Shown piece by piece: positions 32,820-45,161 of a DNA stretch of 64,000 nt. This DNA comes from Polytrichum commune (taxonomy: Eukaryota > Streptophyta > Polytrichopsida > Polytrichales > Polytrichaceae), in assembly GCA_950295325.1 (NCBI GenBank), contig OX485807.1, forward strand, positions 8,399,001-8,463,000, given 5' to 3'. Each line of letters starts with the position of its first letter. Position 1 is the first letter of the stretch. Both the position numbers and the translations under genes were made by a program. The notes beneath the pieces were generated by a model that saw nothing but the letters and a program-made list of their open reading frames with translations, searched no databases and was not told where the DNA came from.

Positions 32820-35800
32820 CGTTTCTTGTTTCTGATTAAAATATATGTATAGCTGCGTGAATGTGATGGTGGATGGTTGAATCTGCCGTTGAAGTAATAC
32901 TGCTACATTATTCGACAGAGTGTGATCTTAATTCAGGTAGTGATCCACGATAGAGAGCTTCGAATCAACAGGCACAAGATTGAAGAGAATTTTGCAGATT
33001 TTTTGATGTCCAGGACATGAAGATTGCAGAAACTCCAGATTGGTAAGATTTGTCATCACAAGTGGAGCTCATGTGACACGACAATCAGTACCTGGCTATG
33101 GCGTATTTTCCTGTTTCAGAAGAGTTGAATGTTCTCACTCATCTGAAACCTGCACCTTCACACTCAATTCACTTCACAATATCCCGAATGGCTCCTCTTT
33201 TCCATGTTGCACTTTCCTTTGAATCCGAGGTGAATACTATACTGCTGAGATGGTCAATCCCCTCACAACATTACCCTTTTCTGGGAAATGGTTTATATAT
33301 CAGCAACAGGAAGACAATCCCAATATGAGAAAGTAACAAACCACCAGATATCTCTCTCAAATTAAGTGAAGTAGGTTTGCCTCTAAGGATCAAAATCCAA
33401 TTAAACTATACACAGCAGTTTCTTCCAGTGACAAGGCACCCCGATCTCATCACCAGGGCTATCCTGTCTGATGAATCATTTGTCTCGGAAAATTATAATT
33501 AAACTCGTCCAATAAATGCCGCGGGTCATCTGCATTCAGTGGCTAAAACCAATGTCATTAGATCAACAGTGCCCATTTGGGCGCCATTACTTCAGGTCCG
33601 AAAAGGCCAGGCGAAGATTTGAATCATAATGAGGTTCATTAGAGTTATACTAAGTTTTTGGTGTGCAACCTGTACCGCACCAGATCATCAACACATTTCC
33701 GTGTTGGTAAAGAGCTGCGACAGGTATAAGTGTTTGAATCTCTTTGAAAGAACGAAATTTGATGGAAACGGACTATGATGGGGAACAAGGGTACTTCTGA
33801 TGGATATCCAAGGAGGTTAATTTACTTAGCCCTAAGTTAAACCTTATCAGATGCAATCCATGCACATTTTATGGTTTCAAATCGAGCGAAAATGTTTGGT
33901 CAGCAGTCATGGAGCCAAATGAGTCTACACATATATTGTACTTTATTTGACATCGTTCTTGGAAAGCTGAGTGTTGAAGTAGAATATAGAATACCTAGTA
34001 CGGAATCCATCAGATTAAAATCTCCACTTTCAGCTTCCTGGCCAAGTAAAGTTGCTTCCACGTCAAGTACTTTGCACCTTCAGCTTGCAGTCTGCCGCGT
34101 GATATCGGAGCACACCTGCGGCACACGGTATTCTCAAAAGTACTACGACTATGCGCCCTACTGATTTAAAATCCAAAAGAGGAAACCTAGGTTAATTAGC
34201 AAATCTCCAACGACGCATAACTCAACTAAGGTTCCACTTTCTGATCAGTTAGAATATTCAACAACAGCCAACAAATGGGGAATATGCTACTCACACTAAT
34301 CCTCCAACAACATGATGATTCCTTGACTGTACAGTACTGAAGATCAATTTATGTTTCTGCACATCTAGTTCCTAGAGTAGCAATTTATGTTTCCGTCTTC
34401 TAATCTCCACATCTAGTTCCTAGAGTAGCAATTTTATTGTAGCAATCACAAGCCATGGACAGATTGCACTTTCTGCCAGAAATATCGACACCGAGATGCA
34501 CATGAGAGGCTACTCGCACCAAATTCTGTAGCCATCCAAAGTCTTATGAGGGATATTTTGAATTGTAGTACTGCATTGGATCTACAAAGTTGATCAATGT
34601 CTCTCATGCGTTCTTACCGTGTCCTCTACAAATCTAGATATAGCGATTATCTGTTGACGCAGAAACCCATAAAAGGTTTCACTTTTGGGCTGGAAATCAT
34701 CAGCATGAGGCAGCTACTCACACTGCAATCAGTCCTTCCTGTAGCCCTAAAAGTCTTGCCGAATTCTGATATTTTGACTGTACTACAATGAATCTCTGAA
34801 GGTGATCGATGTGTCTCAAGCCCACGATGGCCTCGCATGTAGACCTTGCTAGCAACTACCTCGTGATGCATTACCCGAGAAGGATTTCACTTCGAATGAA
34901 CATCAATGTACCTGAAGGTACTCAAAATAACCTCCGTATAGCCATAGCTGCAGCGTCGCCTTGAAAAGGATATTTTGATAGTACTGTATTTCCAAATATC
35001 TGTATGCATAATTGATGAATGGGACTGCGTCCCCACCAATCATTATCTCCACCTCGCAACTGGGTAGCAACCTTCTCTTGACGCACAACTCAGGAATTCA
35101 TGTTTTTAGCCAAGAACATATTTAGGCTACTCATGATACCATCCCTCTAGCCATAACAAAGATATTTTGGTTGTACTGCATTAAATCTGAAAAATAAGAT
35201 CCATGTCTCTGCATCCCCACGACCTCCTCTGTACACTTGCGCATCATATCTGCATTTGCAAGGAGATACTTATTCAAGGGTCATTCTCTTCGGCCCGCGA
35301 GTGACTCTACTTGGTGTTCAACCTCTGATTGTTCGAATCTCATTCTCATGAGCTTGCAGGAGCCGAGCCAATATGAGCTGGAGCGTTGGACCTCAGCCAA
35401 CTGTTGATTTCTGCTTTTTTGAATAAGGCATACCTCCCGGATCATTGATCATCAATATAGAGGTGCTTGAAGTTGCTCCGCAATCACTTTTTCTAAGCAC
35501 CTCAAGTCGATCAATATTGTGGTTAAGAATATGTTGCTTGCAGTGTGGCGAACAAGCCACCTTTAAGGGTTACAGTAAATCAAGCTGATCTACCGCTCGA
35601 ACCATCAATTTGAATTCCGGAACTGAGTGAATTAACGACTGATGTTCAACCAGAGATGAACTTCATGACCAGAAAATTAGATAAAAACTTGGGATATTAA
35701 AAGGAACAACAAGAAAGTTGATGTGCCTGCAAAACCGACGTACATATTGAGGAATCATGTGCAGCTTCTTGCCTATTAAGAAAGCAAAGAAGGGGCAAAG

Positions 35801-37185
35801 AATATCTAGCGACCATTTCAATGGCCATCTATGACGGCGTTCAATTTGAAGTGGGAATGAAACTTCTTCCCCCCCATATCTGCTGATGTCTGCTTGGAAA
35901 GTAGAATTTTTTTAATTTCACGCCACTCCTAGTTCCTGCAGTTCCTGCAGTTTCTTTGTTTCCTGTCTAGTGTTCTTGTGGATTAACTCTGGAACCATTC
36001 GAATGAAATGTTTCCTAATCACATGGCCAAGATTGATTCCACTAGTTGCCATACGTCTGCAGAACTCCGTCTTCAAGCTCCGGTGATGAGATCACTAATA
36101 CATACCCCAGCGCCACCAGCTGTAGTACCCAGATGCTGATTACATCAGAAGAGAGAGACACTTGAAACATTGCAAATACGTTATCAGCTTAAGCAAATTT
36201 ATTTATCTTGTGTAATTCCTTACCAGCCTTGATTCATAGAGGACCGAGTGTTTGAGACTGAATGTTGTAATGATGATCTTGCAATAGAAACAGGAAATGT
36301 GTGAGTCCACAGTTGCGGACCCAATGATTTCCACATTCGCATGCATGATGGACAGTCTAAAACTTTAGTCATATACTCAGATGCAGCAGGAATCAACATG
36401 CTAACTGTGGTACACCACAATGGATTATCCACGTTTGATTCTTAGAAGGGTCTTAATGGGCTATTAAATTATGGGAAATTTATGCCGGTTGAACGAAGGT
36501 ACAGACCAATCATAATTGCCAGAATTGCCAGCTTCTGAATGATCTCTGCGTTGAATATTCTATTTAGTATCACTTACTACTTGGAATTATACAATGCTAT
36601 AATTCTTTACTGTAAATCCCATTTTTTGCTACAAAGGTCAAATTGGTTGTTCGGACATTGTAGCACATTAGCATCTTTACTTGGTAAAAAATTGCCTTAA
36701 TAATGAAAAGATATATCATTGTGTAACTCCATTTAGTAAGTCACAACAAATACAGTATTTATTTTTGTGGGTTGCAGTTGAAATGCTTTTCATTTTCTTT
36801 TATGAATTCCTCAAGCTAAACATGTTGTTCATGTATATGGAAATTAATTTCTGTCTGATCTGTGAGGCAACTTTGAAGCTATCTTATATTCAAGGTTGAT
36901 TCGATTAAACATCTGGCTCTGGGTGGAATTGAATTTGCTTATACACATGACTGGCTGATGACTTGTGATTCATCTGATCAGATGAGTTCCAAACATAGAA
37001 ATGCACTTTCTAAGTACCAGGAACCACTTAAAGCTAATTAGTAGTATGAAACCAGGAAGCTTTTTTTGCAAGAGGTAGCAAACGCACACATTAATATTGC
37101 TCACATTTTGGCAGGTCATAATCGCCTTCAAATTGACGTAGGGAGGACATTTCTTCACAAAGGCATATGATGGATAACACTATAT
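32820..37185. repeat. gene-free; degenerate repeated units
   Basis: Between about 34270 and 35240 several diverged units recur with the order GGCTACTCRCAC, TGTAGCC, GATATTTTG(A/G)(A/C)TGTACTGCA and ATC(A)ATGTCTCT. Two tandem CACATCTAGTTCCTAGAGTAGCAATTT phrases lie at about 34359-34433. Short frames occur on both strands. No exon could be supported in 32.8-37.2 kb. Confidence 0.45.
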
Positions 37186-37417
37186 TAGGTACTTTTAGAC
37201 TTTTAGACTTTTAGACTTTTCTGGTATTTTGAGACATTTACATAGAAAAGAACATAGAAAAGTCATATAAACATTAGGGAAAGGTGTATGAAATTCAAAC
37301 ATGGGAACATTTAAGAGCAGTGATCTACATCATTCCATCACAAATGAAAGGATAACTCAATCAAGAACTCACATTAGAATGGCTTCGGTAGGACAACCCA
37401 AACATGAGACAATATTA

Positions 37418-38048
37418 ACACGATATTCAATATTTTGAGAGAGTGGGATCCTCTCAAGATAATATTGGCCATTTGGACACCTAAAAGTCATGTTAGGTTG
37501 ATAAATACTAGATTATACTTTAGACGTGTAGTTTCCATTTAAATATGAGAGTATGTTAAGCTGGGAAATCGACTCATTTAGGTTGAGTCGACCTAAATGA
37601 GGACAATATGTTGTCAATTTAAGTTGAGTCGACCTAAATGACATGAGGACAATTATGTTAGTCAATTTAGGTTGAGTCGACCTAAATGAGGACAATATGT
37701 TGTCAATTTAGGTTGAGTCGACCTAAATGAGGACAATTATGTTAGTCAATTTAGGTTGAGTCGACCAAAATGAGGACAATATGTTAGTCAATTTAGGTTG
37801 AGTCGACCTAAATGAGGACAATATGTTGTCAATTCAGGTTGAGTCGACCTAAATGAGTCGATTTCCCAACTTAACATACTCTCATTTTAATGGAAACTAC
37901 GGCGGAATTTACGGCGGAAAATCAAATGTTATTTTTTTACTTGTACTCTACAACTTTCCAGTGGTTTTCACTTCATTCTTGAATTAATAATTTGCTTTAT
38001 GTACTCTCAATTCACTTGAAAACTCTCATTTTAATGAATATTGTGTTT
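37418..38048. mobile_element. TIR insertion containing a palindromic tandem array
   Basis: The outer ends AACACGATATTC (left) and GAATATTGTGTTTATT (right) are imperfect inverses, and GAGAG/CTCTC follows on the inner side. Inside, 37528-37900 is bounded by an excellent 50-base inverted repeat, with GTAGTTTCCATT at the left and its reverse complement at the right. The limits are inferred from where the segmental duplication is interrupted. No clear TSD was seen. Confidence 0.55.
37528..37900. repeat. inverted-repeat-bounded array of GTCGAC palindromes
   Basis: GAGTCGACC occurs seven times (37585, 37626, 37674, 37715, 37758, 37800 and 37841), spaced 41-48 bases. Each lies between TTTAGGT and ACCTAAA arms, so every unit can form a small cruciform. 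The spacer reads AATGAGGACAATATGTTGTC. The bounding inverted repeat runs from 37528-37582 to 37847-37900. Confidence 0.9.
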
Positions 38049-38056
38049 ATTGGAAG

Positions 38057-38553
38057 CCCGGGTACGTAACTCCCGTATTATATGGTCTTGATTATAATCA
38101 CTTATAATGCGTTTTAGTCCAATATTGAGTGATACAATTTTTTTTAATGTAGGAAACCCTTGTAGCCCTTCTAACAAGGAATCCAAAAATGTAATTATAT
38201 ATAGGAAATGAATATATTTTGAAGCATATAATTGCATTAAAAGCCTAATTATATGAATTTTTTAAATACATGTACCATAGGTCAAACTACCCAACTTTTT
38301 GGACTTCTTAATAAAATTTTAACATTTTGAATGAATTATAATTTTAATGGGAGGCAACTATTCGTGGCTTATAATTTTAATGGGAGGCTTAATAAATATG
38401 CAACCCAACATTTTTTTCCATCTCATTTATTTAATTTGGTCTTCACCCAACTTTTTTATCGTTTTAATTTGATGTATTTTTTACAAAAGCCGTCCTCTAA
38501 GCCGTTTTAAGTACGATGCCCCCTGTGTATAATATGGGAGTTGCGTACCCGGG
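38057..38553. mobile_element. 497-bp TIR element, 8-bp TSD
   Basis: The left end is CCCGGGTACGTAACTCCC and the right end, reversed, is CCCGGGTACGCAACTCCC. Pairing continues for about 26 bases. Perfect 8-bp repeats ATTGGAAG flank it at 38049-38056 and 38554-38561. The duplicate at about 39808 reads ATTGAAGGGGAAA without interruption, so it acts as an empty site. Ends beginning CCCGGG are not the usual hAT form, so the superfamily is open. Confidence 0.88.
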
Positions 38554-39274
38554 ATTGGAAGAGAAAGGAGATATTCATATTATAGAAAATAAAATATACA
38601 AGGTCTAGTCAAAGAAATCAAGTAATAAACGAGCACCACATAATCATTATTGGATAGTGTGACCTAAACTAAACTTACTTATGTTCAAGGTCTATGTTAA
38701 CAATGGCCTTTTTAGCTCTGGTTTGCCACTTCTTTTTCTTTCGCCGCCACTTCTTTTGCTTGCATGGCTTCCACAGTCTAGAAAATCTCAACTTTGTGGT
38801 TGTAGGCAAGGTTGGGACGAGAGTTTCAATTTGTATGTCGGTCTTGCAGCCAACAAGGTCTAATGGTCAAAAATCTTGGGAGAATTCTTTAAAAAATAAA
38901 TTCGTTGAGTCCACTACTATGTCAACTCTTATTTTGGAGTTGACCACCATGTCAAGTGCAAAGTATCAGCCAATCAAACCATCAACCAGGGGGTTGGCCG
39001 CAACAGTTTATCCTTGGGTAAACTGGTGGACTTGCCCCTAACAATGTGATTTTTTGGGTCAAGCATCACATCATGATCACAAGACGTGACACAACATGAT
39101 GAACGTTAATGTAAATCTTGGTATATTCCTTGGTCTTCTCATTGGCTCATTCTTGACCCATACTCCATCATTCATGATAAGGGTGAACAATCTACAAAGG
39201 GCCAAAAAATCCATTCTAAATGTAAAAAGTCATTTCAGGTTAGCATACAATGGATATAATAGTCTATATGGATT

Positions 39275-39610
39275 CCAATGTAGCAAGAGTGCCCCAGGGG
39301 TGGACTCTTCATTAGAGACCTAAATGATGTGCACTAGTCATTGTGAACTTAAACTCCCAATATAGGAAAAATTCATAGAGAAAAACAAATGTATATGTAC
39401 TAACAACATGCTAGAAATGAACTCATGTATTTTTACTAAATTTTTCAATTTAATTTGAAAAATGCCTCCACTATATATACAAATTATAAATCATAACTTT
39501 AATAATCCATTAATAAACATAAAAATTTCTTTCACTTTCCAATAAGAAAGTCATTGAACACTTTTTCATCCATAGCATGTAACTCAACAATCCTATCAAT
39601 TATGTTCAAT
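39275..39610 (-). repeat. dispersed repeat family C, copy 3
   Basis: This is the reverse complement of 2870-3545 without the transposon at 2940. It keeps GAGTTACATGCTATGGATGA and GAAGAGTCCACCCCTGG. Confidence 0.7.
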
Positions 39611-40194
39611 TGACACTATATTCGTTAATTTGGGACTTTTTGGGCATTTTGAGACATTTACAAACATAAGAACATGGATAAAATCACATAGATTTTGGAG
39701 AATGTTGGAAGATGCAAATATTTTGAAGCGGGTATTCATATCAATAACCCAAATAAGAGCTAACATCAAGATGGTGTAGGTAGGGCAATGCAAACATTAG
39801 ATCATATTGAAGGGGAAATCGTATGACACTCATATTATTGCAAATAAAATATACAACGTATGGCATGTAAAATGAATACCATGCTAACACCACACATCCA
39901 TTGGATAGTGCTACCCAAAATCACCTTGCCTATGTCCCAAACCCCACGCCCACGATGGCCTATCTAGCCTTGGAGACTGCATATTTTTCTTTTGCAGCGG
40001 ATTCTTTTGCTTGCATTGCTTCAACATTCCTGAAAATCTCTGCCCCACGACTATAGCCAAGGTTGGGACGTGGAGCCCTCCATAACACATTTTGGATTCC
40101 GTCGACTACCCAAATTATATGACAAAGAATTTGAATACAATGAAGTGGACTATCTTGCATTTCTGGGCATGGCGTACAAACCAGAGCCCTACAT

Positions 40195-40520
40195 CGGGCG
40201 CCCATACCCATGCCCATGCCCATGCCCATACCCACCCATGCCCATGGGTTTTGGGTGGGCATGGGTGCAATATTATTGTTCATGAGCGGGCATGGGTGGG
40301 CATGGGTGGGGCATAATTACACAATTACACAATTACACAATACACATTACATAATTTTTGAATACATGGGCGCAATTTGAATAGCATGGGTGGGCATGGG
40401 TGGGCACATGTCATGCTATGTGTGGGCATGGGTGGGCATGGGTGCGCACATGTCATGCTATGGGTGGGCATGGGTGGGCATAGGTCGTTGCTGATGGGCA
40501 TGGTCTGGGTATGGGTGCAA
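40195..40520. repeat. GGGCAT/CCCATG low-complexity repeat
   Basis: Runs of CCATGC and GGGCATGGGT dominate, with an internal inversion at CCCATGCCCATGGGTTTTGG. Frames with Met-Gly or His-Ala repeats across it are artefacts. Confidence 0.85.
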
Positions 40521-40588
40521 TTAGAAAGGAAAATGTTGGGCTCTGGTACAAACGCTCCAACTCGATGGACGCACTAGACCGCGGAGGT

Positions 40589-41065
40589 TTAGGGGTGGAC
40601 GCAACCTGCAACGTATCGGATCAAGAAAACATGTGTTAGTTTGAGGAGAAAGACCCAAACATGTAACCCGCTCCTTTTAGGATAGAAGGATTGTAATGTG
40701 TGGTTTAGCCATGGACGGGGGGTCACCTTGGCACGAGGGGCGCTCGCGTCCGAGTTGGCGAGGAGGGGCAAAGCGTCCCGCAAAGGAATAGGGAGGGGTC
40801 CACTCTTTGCAGGCCAAGTGTCCACCCGAAGCCGCCGTTGAGGTGTAATACTGCCGCTGGACCGAGAGGGGGACGCCCGGACGCAGTTGCGATCTATGCC
40901 CTTGAGTGGTGACGGAGACGGAGATTGTCGGAATATTTGCTTGGGTGGGGGGCTATCGACGACGCCGGCATCAAGAGGCTCCTTGGAGTAGTTGATGGTG
41001 GACGCGGCATCGTGAACGGTCTCATAGAAGCTTCCCAAGTTTGATACACTGACGACCTCAAGCAA
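40589..41065 (-). CDS. unassigned exon-like reading frame
   Basis: This minus-strand frame of 158 aa is GC-richer than its surroundings. It starts LEVVSVSNLGSFYETVHDAA and continues into a Ser/Pro/Arg-rich part. A plausible 3' splice acceptor (ACGTTAG|GAGCCC) lies just upstream near 41075, and a donor (GCCAAG|GTGACC) near 40726. The coding part may therefore be an internal exon of about 350 bases rather than the whole frame. I do not recognise the family. It may be part of a transposon-borne gene, since a TIR element starts 130 bases away. Confidence 0.35.
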   Translation of the reverse strand: MLEVVSVSNLGSFYETVHDAASTINYSKEPLDAGVVDSPPPKQIFRQSPSPSPLKGIDRNCVRASPSRSSGSITPQRRLRVDTWPAKSGPLPIPLRDALPLLANSDASAPRAKVTPRPWLNHTLQSFYPKRSGLHVWVFLLKLTHVFLIRYVAGCVHP

Positions 41066-41193
41066 GGGCTCCTAACGTTGATGCCAAAATAGAAACAAGC
41101 AAAACCCAAGGGAAGGGGGGGGGGGGGGGGGAGAGAAGAGGGAGCATGTGAAAATCGATATACATTTGAGGCATATACTACACAAATGGCACA

Positions 41194-43780
41194 CTCGGGG
41201 AGGTGACTATCGGAATTTTGGAAACCACGTGAGATAAAACATAGGGTCAATTTAATTCGTTGAGGGTAAATTTTATAAGTTTGTTAGATCTGACATAGCA
41301 TTGGAAATATGTCCCCTACATGATTATATGTAAAATAAGGTGGTGAATAAATCCTTCATTTTAGTAATTAGTAGAAAAAAAAAATAGGGTCATAGATATT
41401 GGATCTCCCTAAATGTATGTAGTAGGATCAATAGAATAATATGGGTTTGACTACTTGGATGAATATTGTTTAAATTATGTCCAAATTTGAATGAAATGCG
41501 TTAGTATGGAGGGAAATGTTGTGAATTTTGTTTGGGAAGGAATGTTGCGACTTCTCAACGGCCCTTGGGCTTGCTTAGGGTTTGGGCAAGCATAGTGGCG
41601 CGAAAGCGGTAGGTAAGACATATTTTTTGGAGTTTTCTTCTTTGCTCCATAGCATTTACACAGGGTGTTTTACAAACACCGAAGATTCGGCTTGCTCAGC
41701 TCTCATGCAGTAAGAGTCGATTTCAAACTCCACCTCTTTGATTTTCCCCTTCCATTGTCCGTTTTTAACGACATACTATTGATGTCCGACGCCCTCATGA
41801 ATGTGGGATGTAGAAAGATGAACAGTTACAAGACCTGAATGTGAGCATAGAAAGATGAGATGTTAATGATTACATCCATGCTTCATTTTCTACAGAGAGA
41901 ATGTTGGGTCTTGGGATAGATTGTGAAGTGTATTTTATGCAGAGCAGTACGACAACTATCTCATCTAAAGTTAAATTGGTTGTTAAAAGGACTAGGAGTA
42001 GACCTTCCAAAAATCTGCAACCTACATGTGTCCTCAATGGAGTTGACCAAGGCACGTGGTGTATATGACGAGTTAAAAAAATGAGACGGAAGGTAGGTAC
42101 AAGGTGGGAAAGTTGCAGGCATCCCATTGACCGTCTCAATCGGGAGGTGAACAAAGGTAAATAAACAAGTATTGCCATAACCGGTTTTATGGTCTATCTT
42201 AATTATTTTAGAAAAGTCCTTGGACACTTCAAATTCAAATCTGGCCACTCGGATTCTATTTGGGTTGATGTAGATTACATAATTTGTACAATGACTATGT
42301 CATTTGATGTAGAGAGGAATGTCTTTGAGCTTGATCTGATTGATGAGAATTCCTTGAATAAGTTTGTTGAGAAATCTACATGAAATTGATAGCGATGTAG
42401 GATATTGGTTGTGACCCTATACCCATACCACAAAATGACTAATTTTCTTTTCTAGTGTACAAATTATGAATGATTGTTGTAGAAAATATTTTCTAAGTTA
42501 GTAGGTGTTATTTAATTTATGAAATTATTTTTCTTCATTTAAAGATGTCATTTATTAATGAGCATTAGATGGTTGAAGTGATAAGCATGTATTCTTCTTT
42601 TCAAATGCATGAAGATGATGAATTAACTCTCAATCCAAATTCGGAGGAAGTTAGGTATACTATGTACTCCTAAACCTTAAATTTGCACATTTTCTTATTA
42701 TTTGGTCTTGAATAGATTTTATATTGAGCATATTCAAGTCTCTAAATCTAAAACCTAGTTTTTAAGACATGAAATTATGAGAATTAAGGTTGGCTTGTGG
42801 TTCATTCTTCATCGGTTTTTATTGTTGCTTACTTATCTTGCTAGTAGTGTCCAATATGCCAACATTCTATTGATTGTCCTTTTGTTATAACAACCTTTTG
42901 TAGATGATTGATTGGTGTGCTACAACATTTGGCAACCTCACCATGGTAGACTCGGAGGATTGCGCTTTGCCTTGGAGGAAGACGTGTTGGAGTGGTTGGA
43001 GACTTTGAAGGTTGTCCGCCTCATGCCAATAATTAGTTTTGGTTATTCGTCATCATTAGTGTTAAACCTCTCCAAATTTTTTAGTCTTATCATGACATTG
43101 TAGAGGATATTGACATGTACCTTAACATATATTGGAGGGTGCGTCATTTTTTCCTAACCCTCCACATATAAATATTTGGTACAAGGTTGAATGTGTTTGA
43201 AAACACAATTAAAGTAAATATTTTCAATTTTGTATTTAGCTTTCTTTCATTTGAATGTAATGTTTTGTTTTGGAGTATATAGTTGTGCAAATTTTTATGT
43301 CTTGTGATAATTGATTGTATTTCTTGTTTTGTTCTATCCGCGCTTACAATTTGTTTATGTTAGCTTGTACATTTTGTTATCTCCATATTTATTGGTAACC
43401 TTTTAACTAGTATTCAAGTGCTATTGGTTGTATTTTGAATGGGACTTTGAATGGTTTAGCATTGGTATAACTAATTAAAACCGATTGAATGACAAGATGG
43501 AAGGTATGGAACGTTTGTTGCTAACATAGTCAATTTTGCAATGCTATAGTATTCCGTCCACTATTTGGTACTTGTACGATTTATTAAAAAAAATATGGTG
43601 CCAAAAAATAGCCTCTCTAAATAATTACAAATAAATATAGGGTGCCAAAAAAATGTCAAAGTAGCTTTATATCTACAAATAGGGAGGAAAATTTTATTGA
43701 GATGTGCATAAATATCCCCCCATAAAATACCCCATTATCGCACGTGGTTACAAAATGTAAAGAGGTGTGATCCCCCCGTG
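41194..43780. mobile_element. 2.6-kb TIR transposon, CTCGGGG family
   Basis: The left end is CTCGGGGAGGTGACTAT, with ACCACGTGAG ending at base 40. The right end, reversed, is CACGGGGGGATCACACC, with ACCACGTGCG beginning near base 33. Perfect 8-bp TSDs ATGGCACA lie at 41186-41193 and 43781-43788. The interior has possible exon fragments: a minus-strand frame at 41961-42248, and plus-strand pieces at 42570-42656 and 42900-43020 next to GT/AG-like sites. None was recognised. This is the longest member here, so it is the best place to look for a decayed transposase. Confidence 0.85.
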
Positions 43781-43788
43781 ATGGCACA

Positions 43789-45153
43789 CCATGTAGTATC
43801 TCAAATGAGTTTATTATATTTCGCGTGAGCGTACAACTCTCTGTACATATAGTCCCTCGGATCCATATATCTCTCGCCTATCGGATTACAACTTAGGAAC
43901 TGGGGCACGGGTAGTCTGCTCCCCATGAGCGTTTGAAGGTATTTAATTAGGTCTAACAAAAAGTGGTCTTGGACCTTCCCACCCGTCCACGTAGGGCAAA
44001 CTATGAAATTGGAGGTTGGGTTCAAAATGTTTTTGAAAGCGTTGTCGTCCACCATCAGTGTAAAGCATTTTCAACTAATAATAATAAATTGGGACTTGTT
44101 GCACCGCAAGCCATAAATGAATGGCACATAAGTCAAATGACGGGGCCTTGGTGCTTATAGATTTAAATACAAATGTATGTAGTCATCGTAACATTTTAAT
44201 TCAAGAATGTGGAAGATGGTTGTGTGATTGTTTACAAGAAAATTCACCGAAGGGAACATGTGATCTAGTGCTTACAATCAGGTAATCCAATATTAAGCTA
44301 TAACGTTGTCTTCTTAGTAAGAAGAGTCTAATAGCAAGATTATGGTACATTCGATCTTCATCATGTTAATATGTTATTTGAAACAATTAAACATTATATA
44401 CTAATTAAAGGTACATTTTATGTTGTGGATGTTATGAGGACATACATTTCCAACTTTGTATGTTTTGCTCACAAACATTGCTAAAGTTGAAGTGGATTTG
44501 AGGATAGGTTCAAACATCCTTGAAAGAGTGAACTAAAAAGTGTTATTTGTGTGGAATTCCATTAATGACTTCCATAAAGGTTAGTCATTATCACACTTGC
44601 ATGCTTGAGAATGGAGCAACGTTGTGTGCACACATTATAAATGATATATTGTGCTCTTTAAAAGTTTTTCTCATTTGCACATTGTCATGTTTGTTCTTTG
44701 TTGTTACTATCATATACTTCCTCTTGCGAGGGTCTTAATAACTACTTTAATTGTTGTATTTAGTGACTTTTACCATATGGAGTTAAACAATATTGCCACA
44801 CCTTTTGTCAAAATATTATTTAAAATATATCATAATGTTTGAGTTCAAGTAGAATAATATGTTGAAACATAATTTATTATGTTCCTAAGATGGATCAAAG
44901 TGAAGTTGTGGTAGATGGTTTTTCTAAATCACTTATCAGATTTTCCTTTCCTTTAATGCACTCGTAAAAATACATGTGGTTGCTACCCTTCCTCCCAATG
45001 GTGCATGTCATATTCATTTAAAATAATAAAAAACGGAAACAATAGTGACAATACATATTTATTCTATACACACAAATAGTGACAATACATATTTATTCTA
45101 TACACACAATATATGTCAACTCAAGTCATTTGATGGTTGGGGCATCAAAGAGC
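43789..45153. other. no gene recognised
   Basis: AT-rich sequence. One frame at 43801-44055 (minus, 84 aa) reads smoothly but has no recognised domain or splice support. A short duplication of GTGACAATACATATTTATTC lies at 45045-45100. Confidence 0.45.
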
Positions 45154-45161
45154 CAGGCTTA

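Larger units (their letters stand above)
37190..40080 (+). repeat. segmental duplication, one copy interrupted
   Basis: Sequence 39605-40080 matches 37190-37417 joined to 38562-38825. Shared phrases include GGCATTTTGAGACATTTAC, ATATTCATATTAT, AAATAAAATATACAA, CTTTTGCTTGCAT and GCAAGGTTGGGACG. The first copy is split by two insertions (37418-38048 and 38057-38553). A conserved minus-strand reading (VEAMQAKE) hints at a gene fragment that I cannot name. Confidence 0.65.

Noticed and set aside
37528-37900. Possible CRISPR-like array of regularly spaced repeats
   Set aside because: Spacers are themselves repeats and the context is a eukaryotic TIR element. This is a tandem array.
39960-40283. 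107-aa minus-strand frame with Gly-Met repeats
   Set aside because: Its first half is the GGGCAT low-complexity repeat. Only the last 30 or so residues are shared with the duplicate, and that copy has stops.
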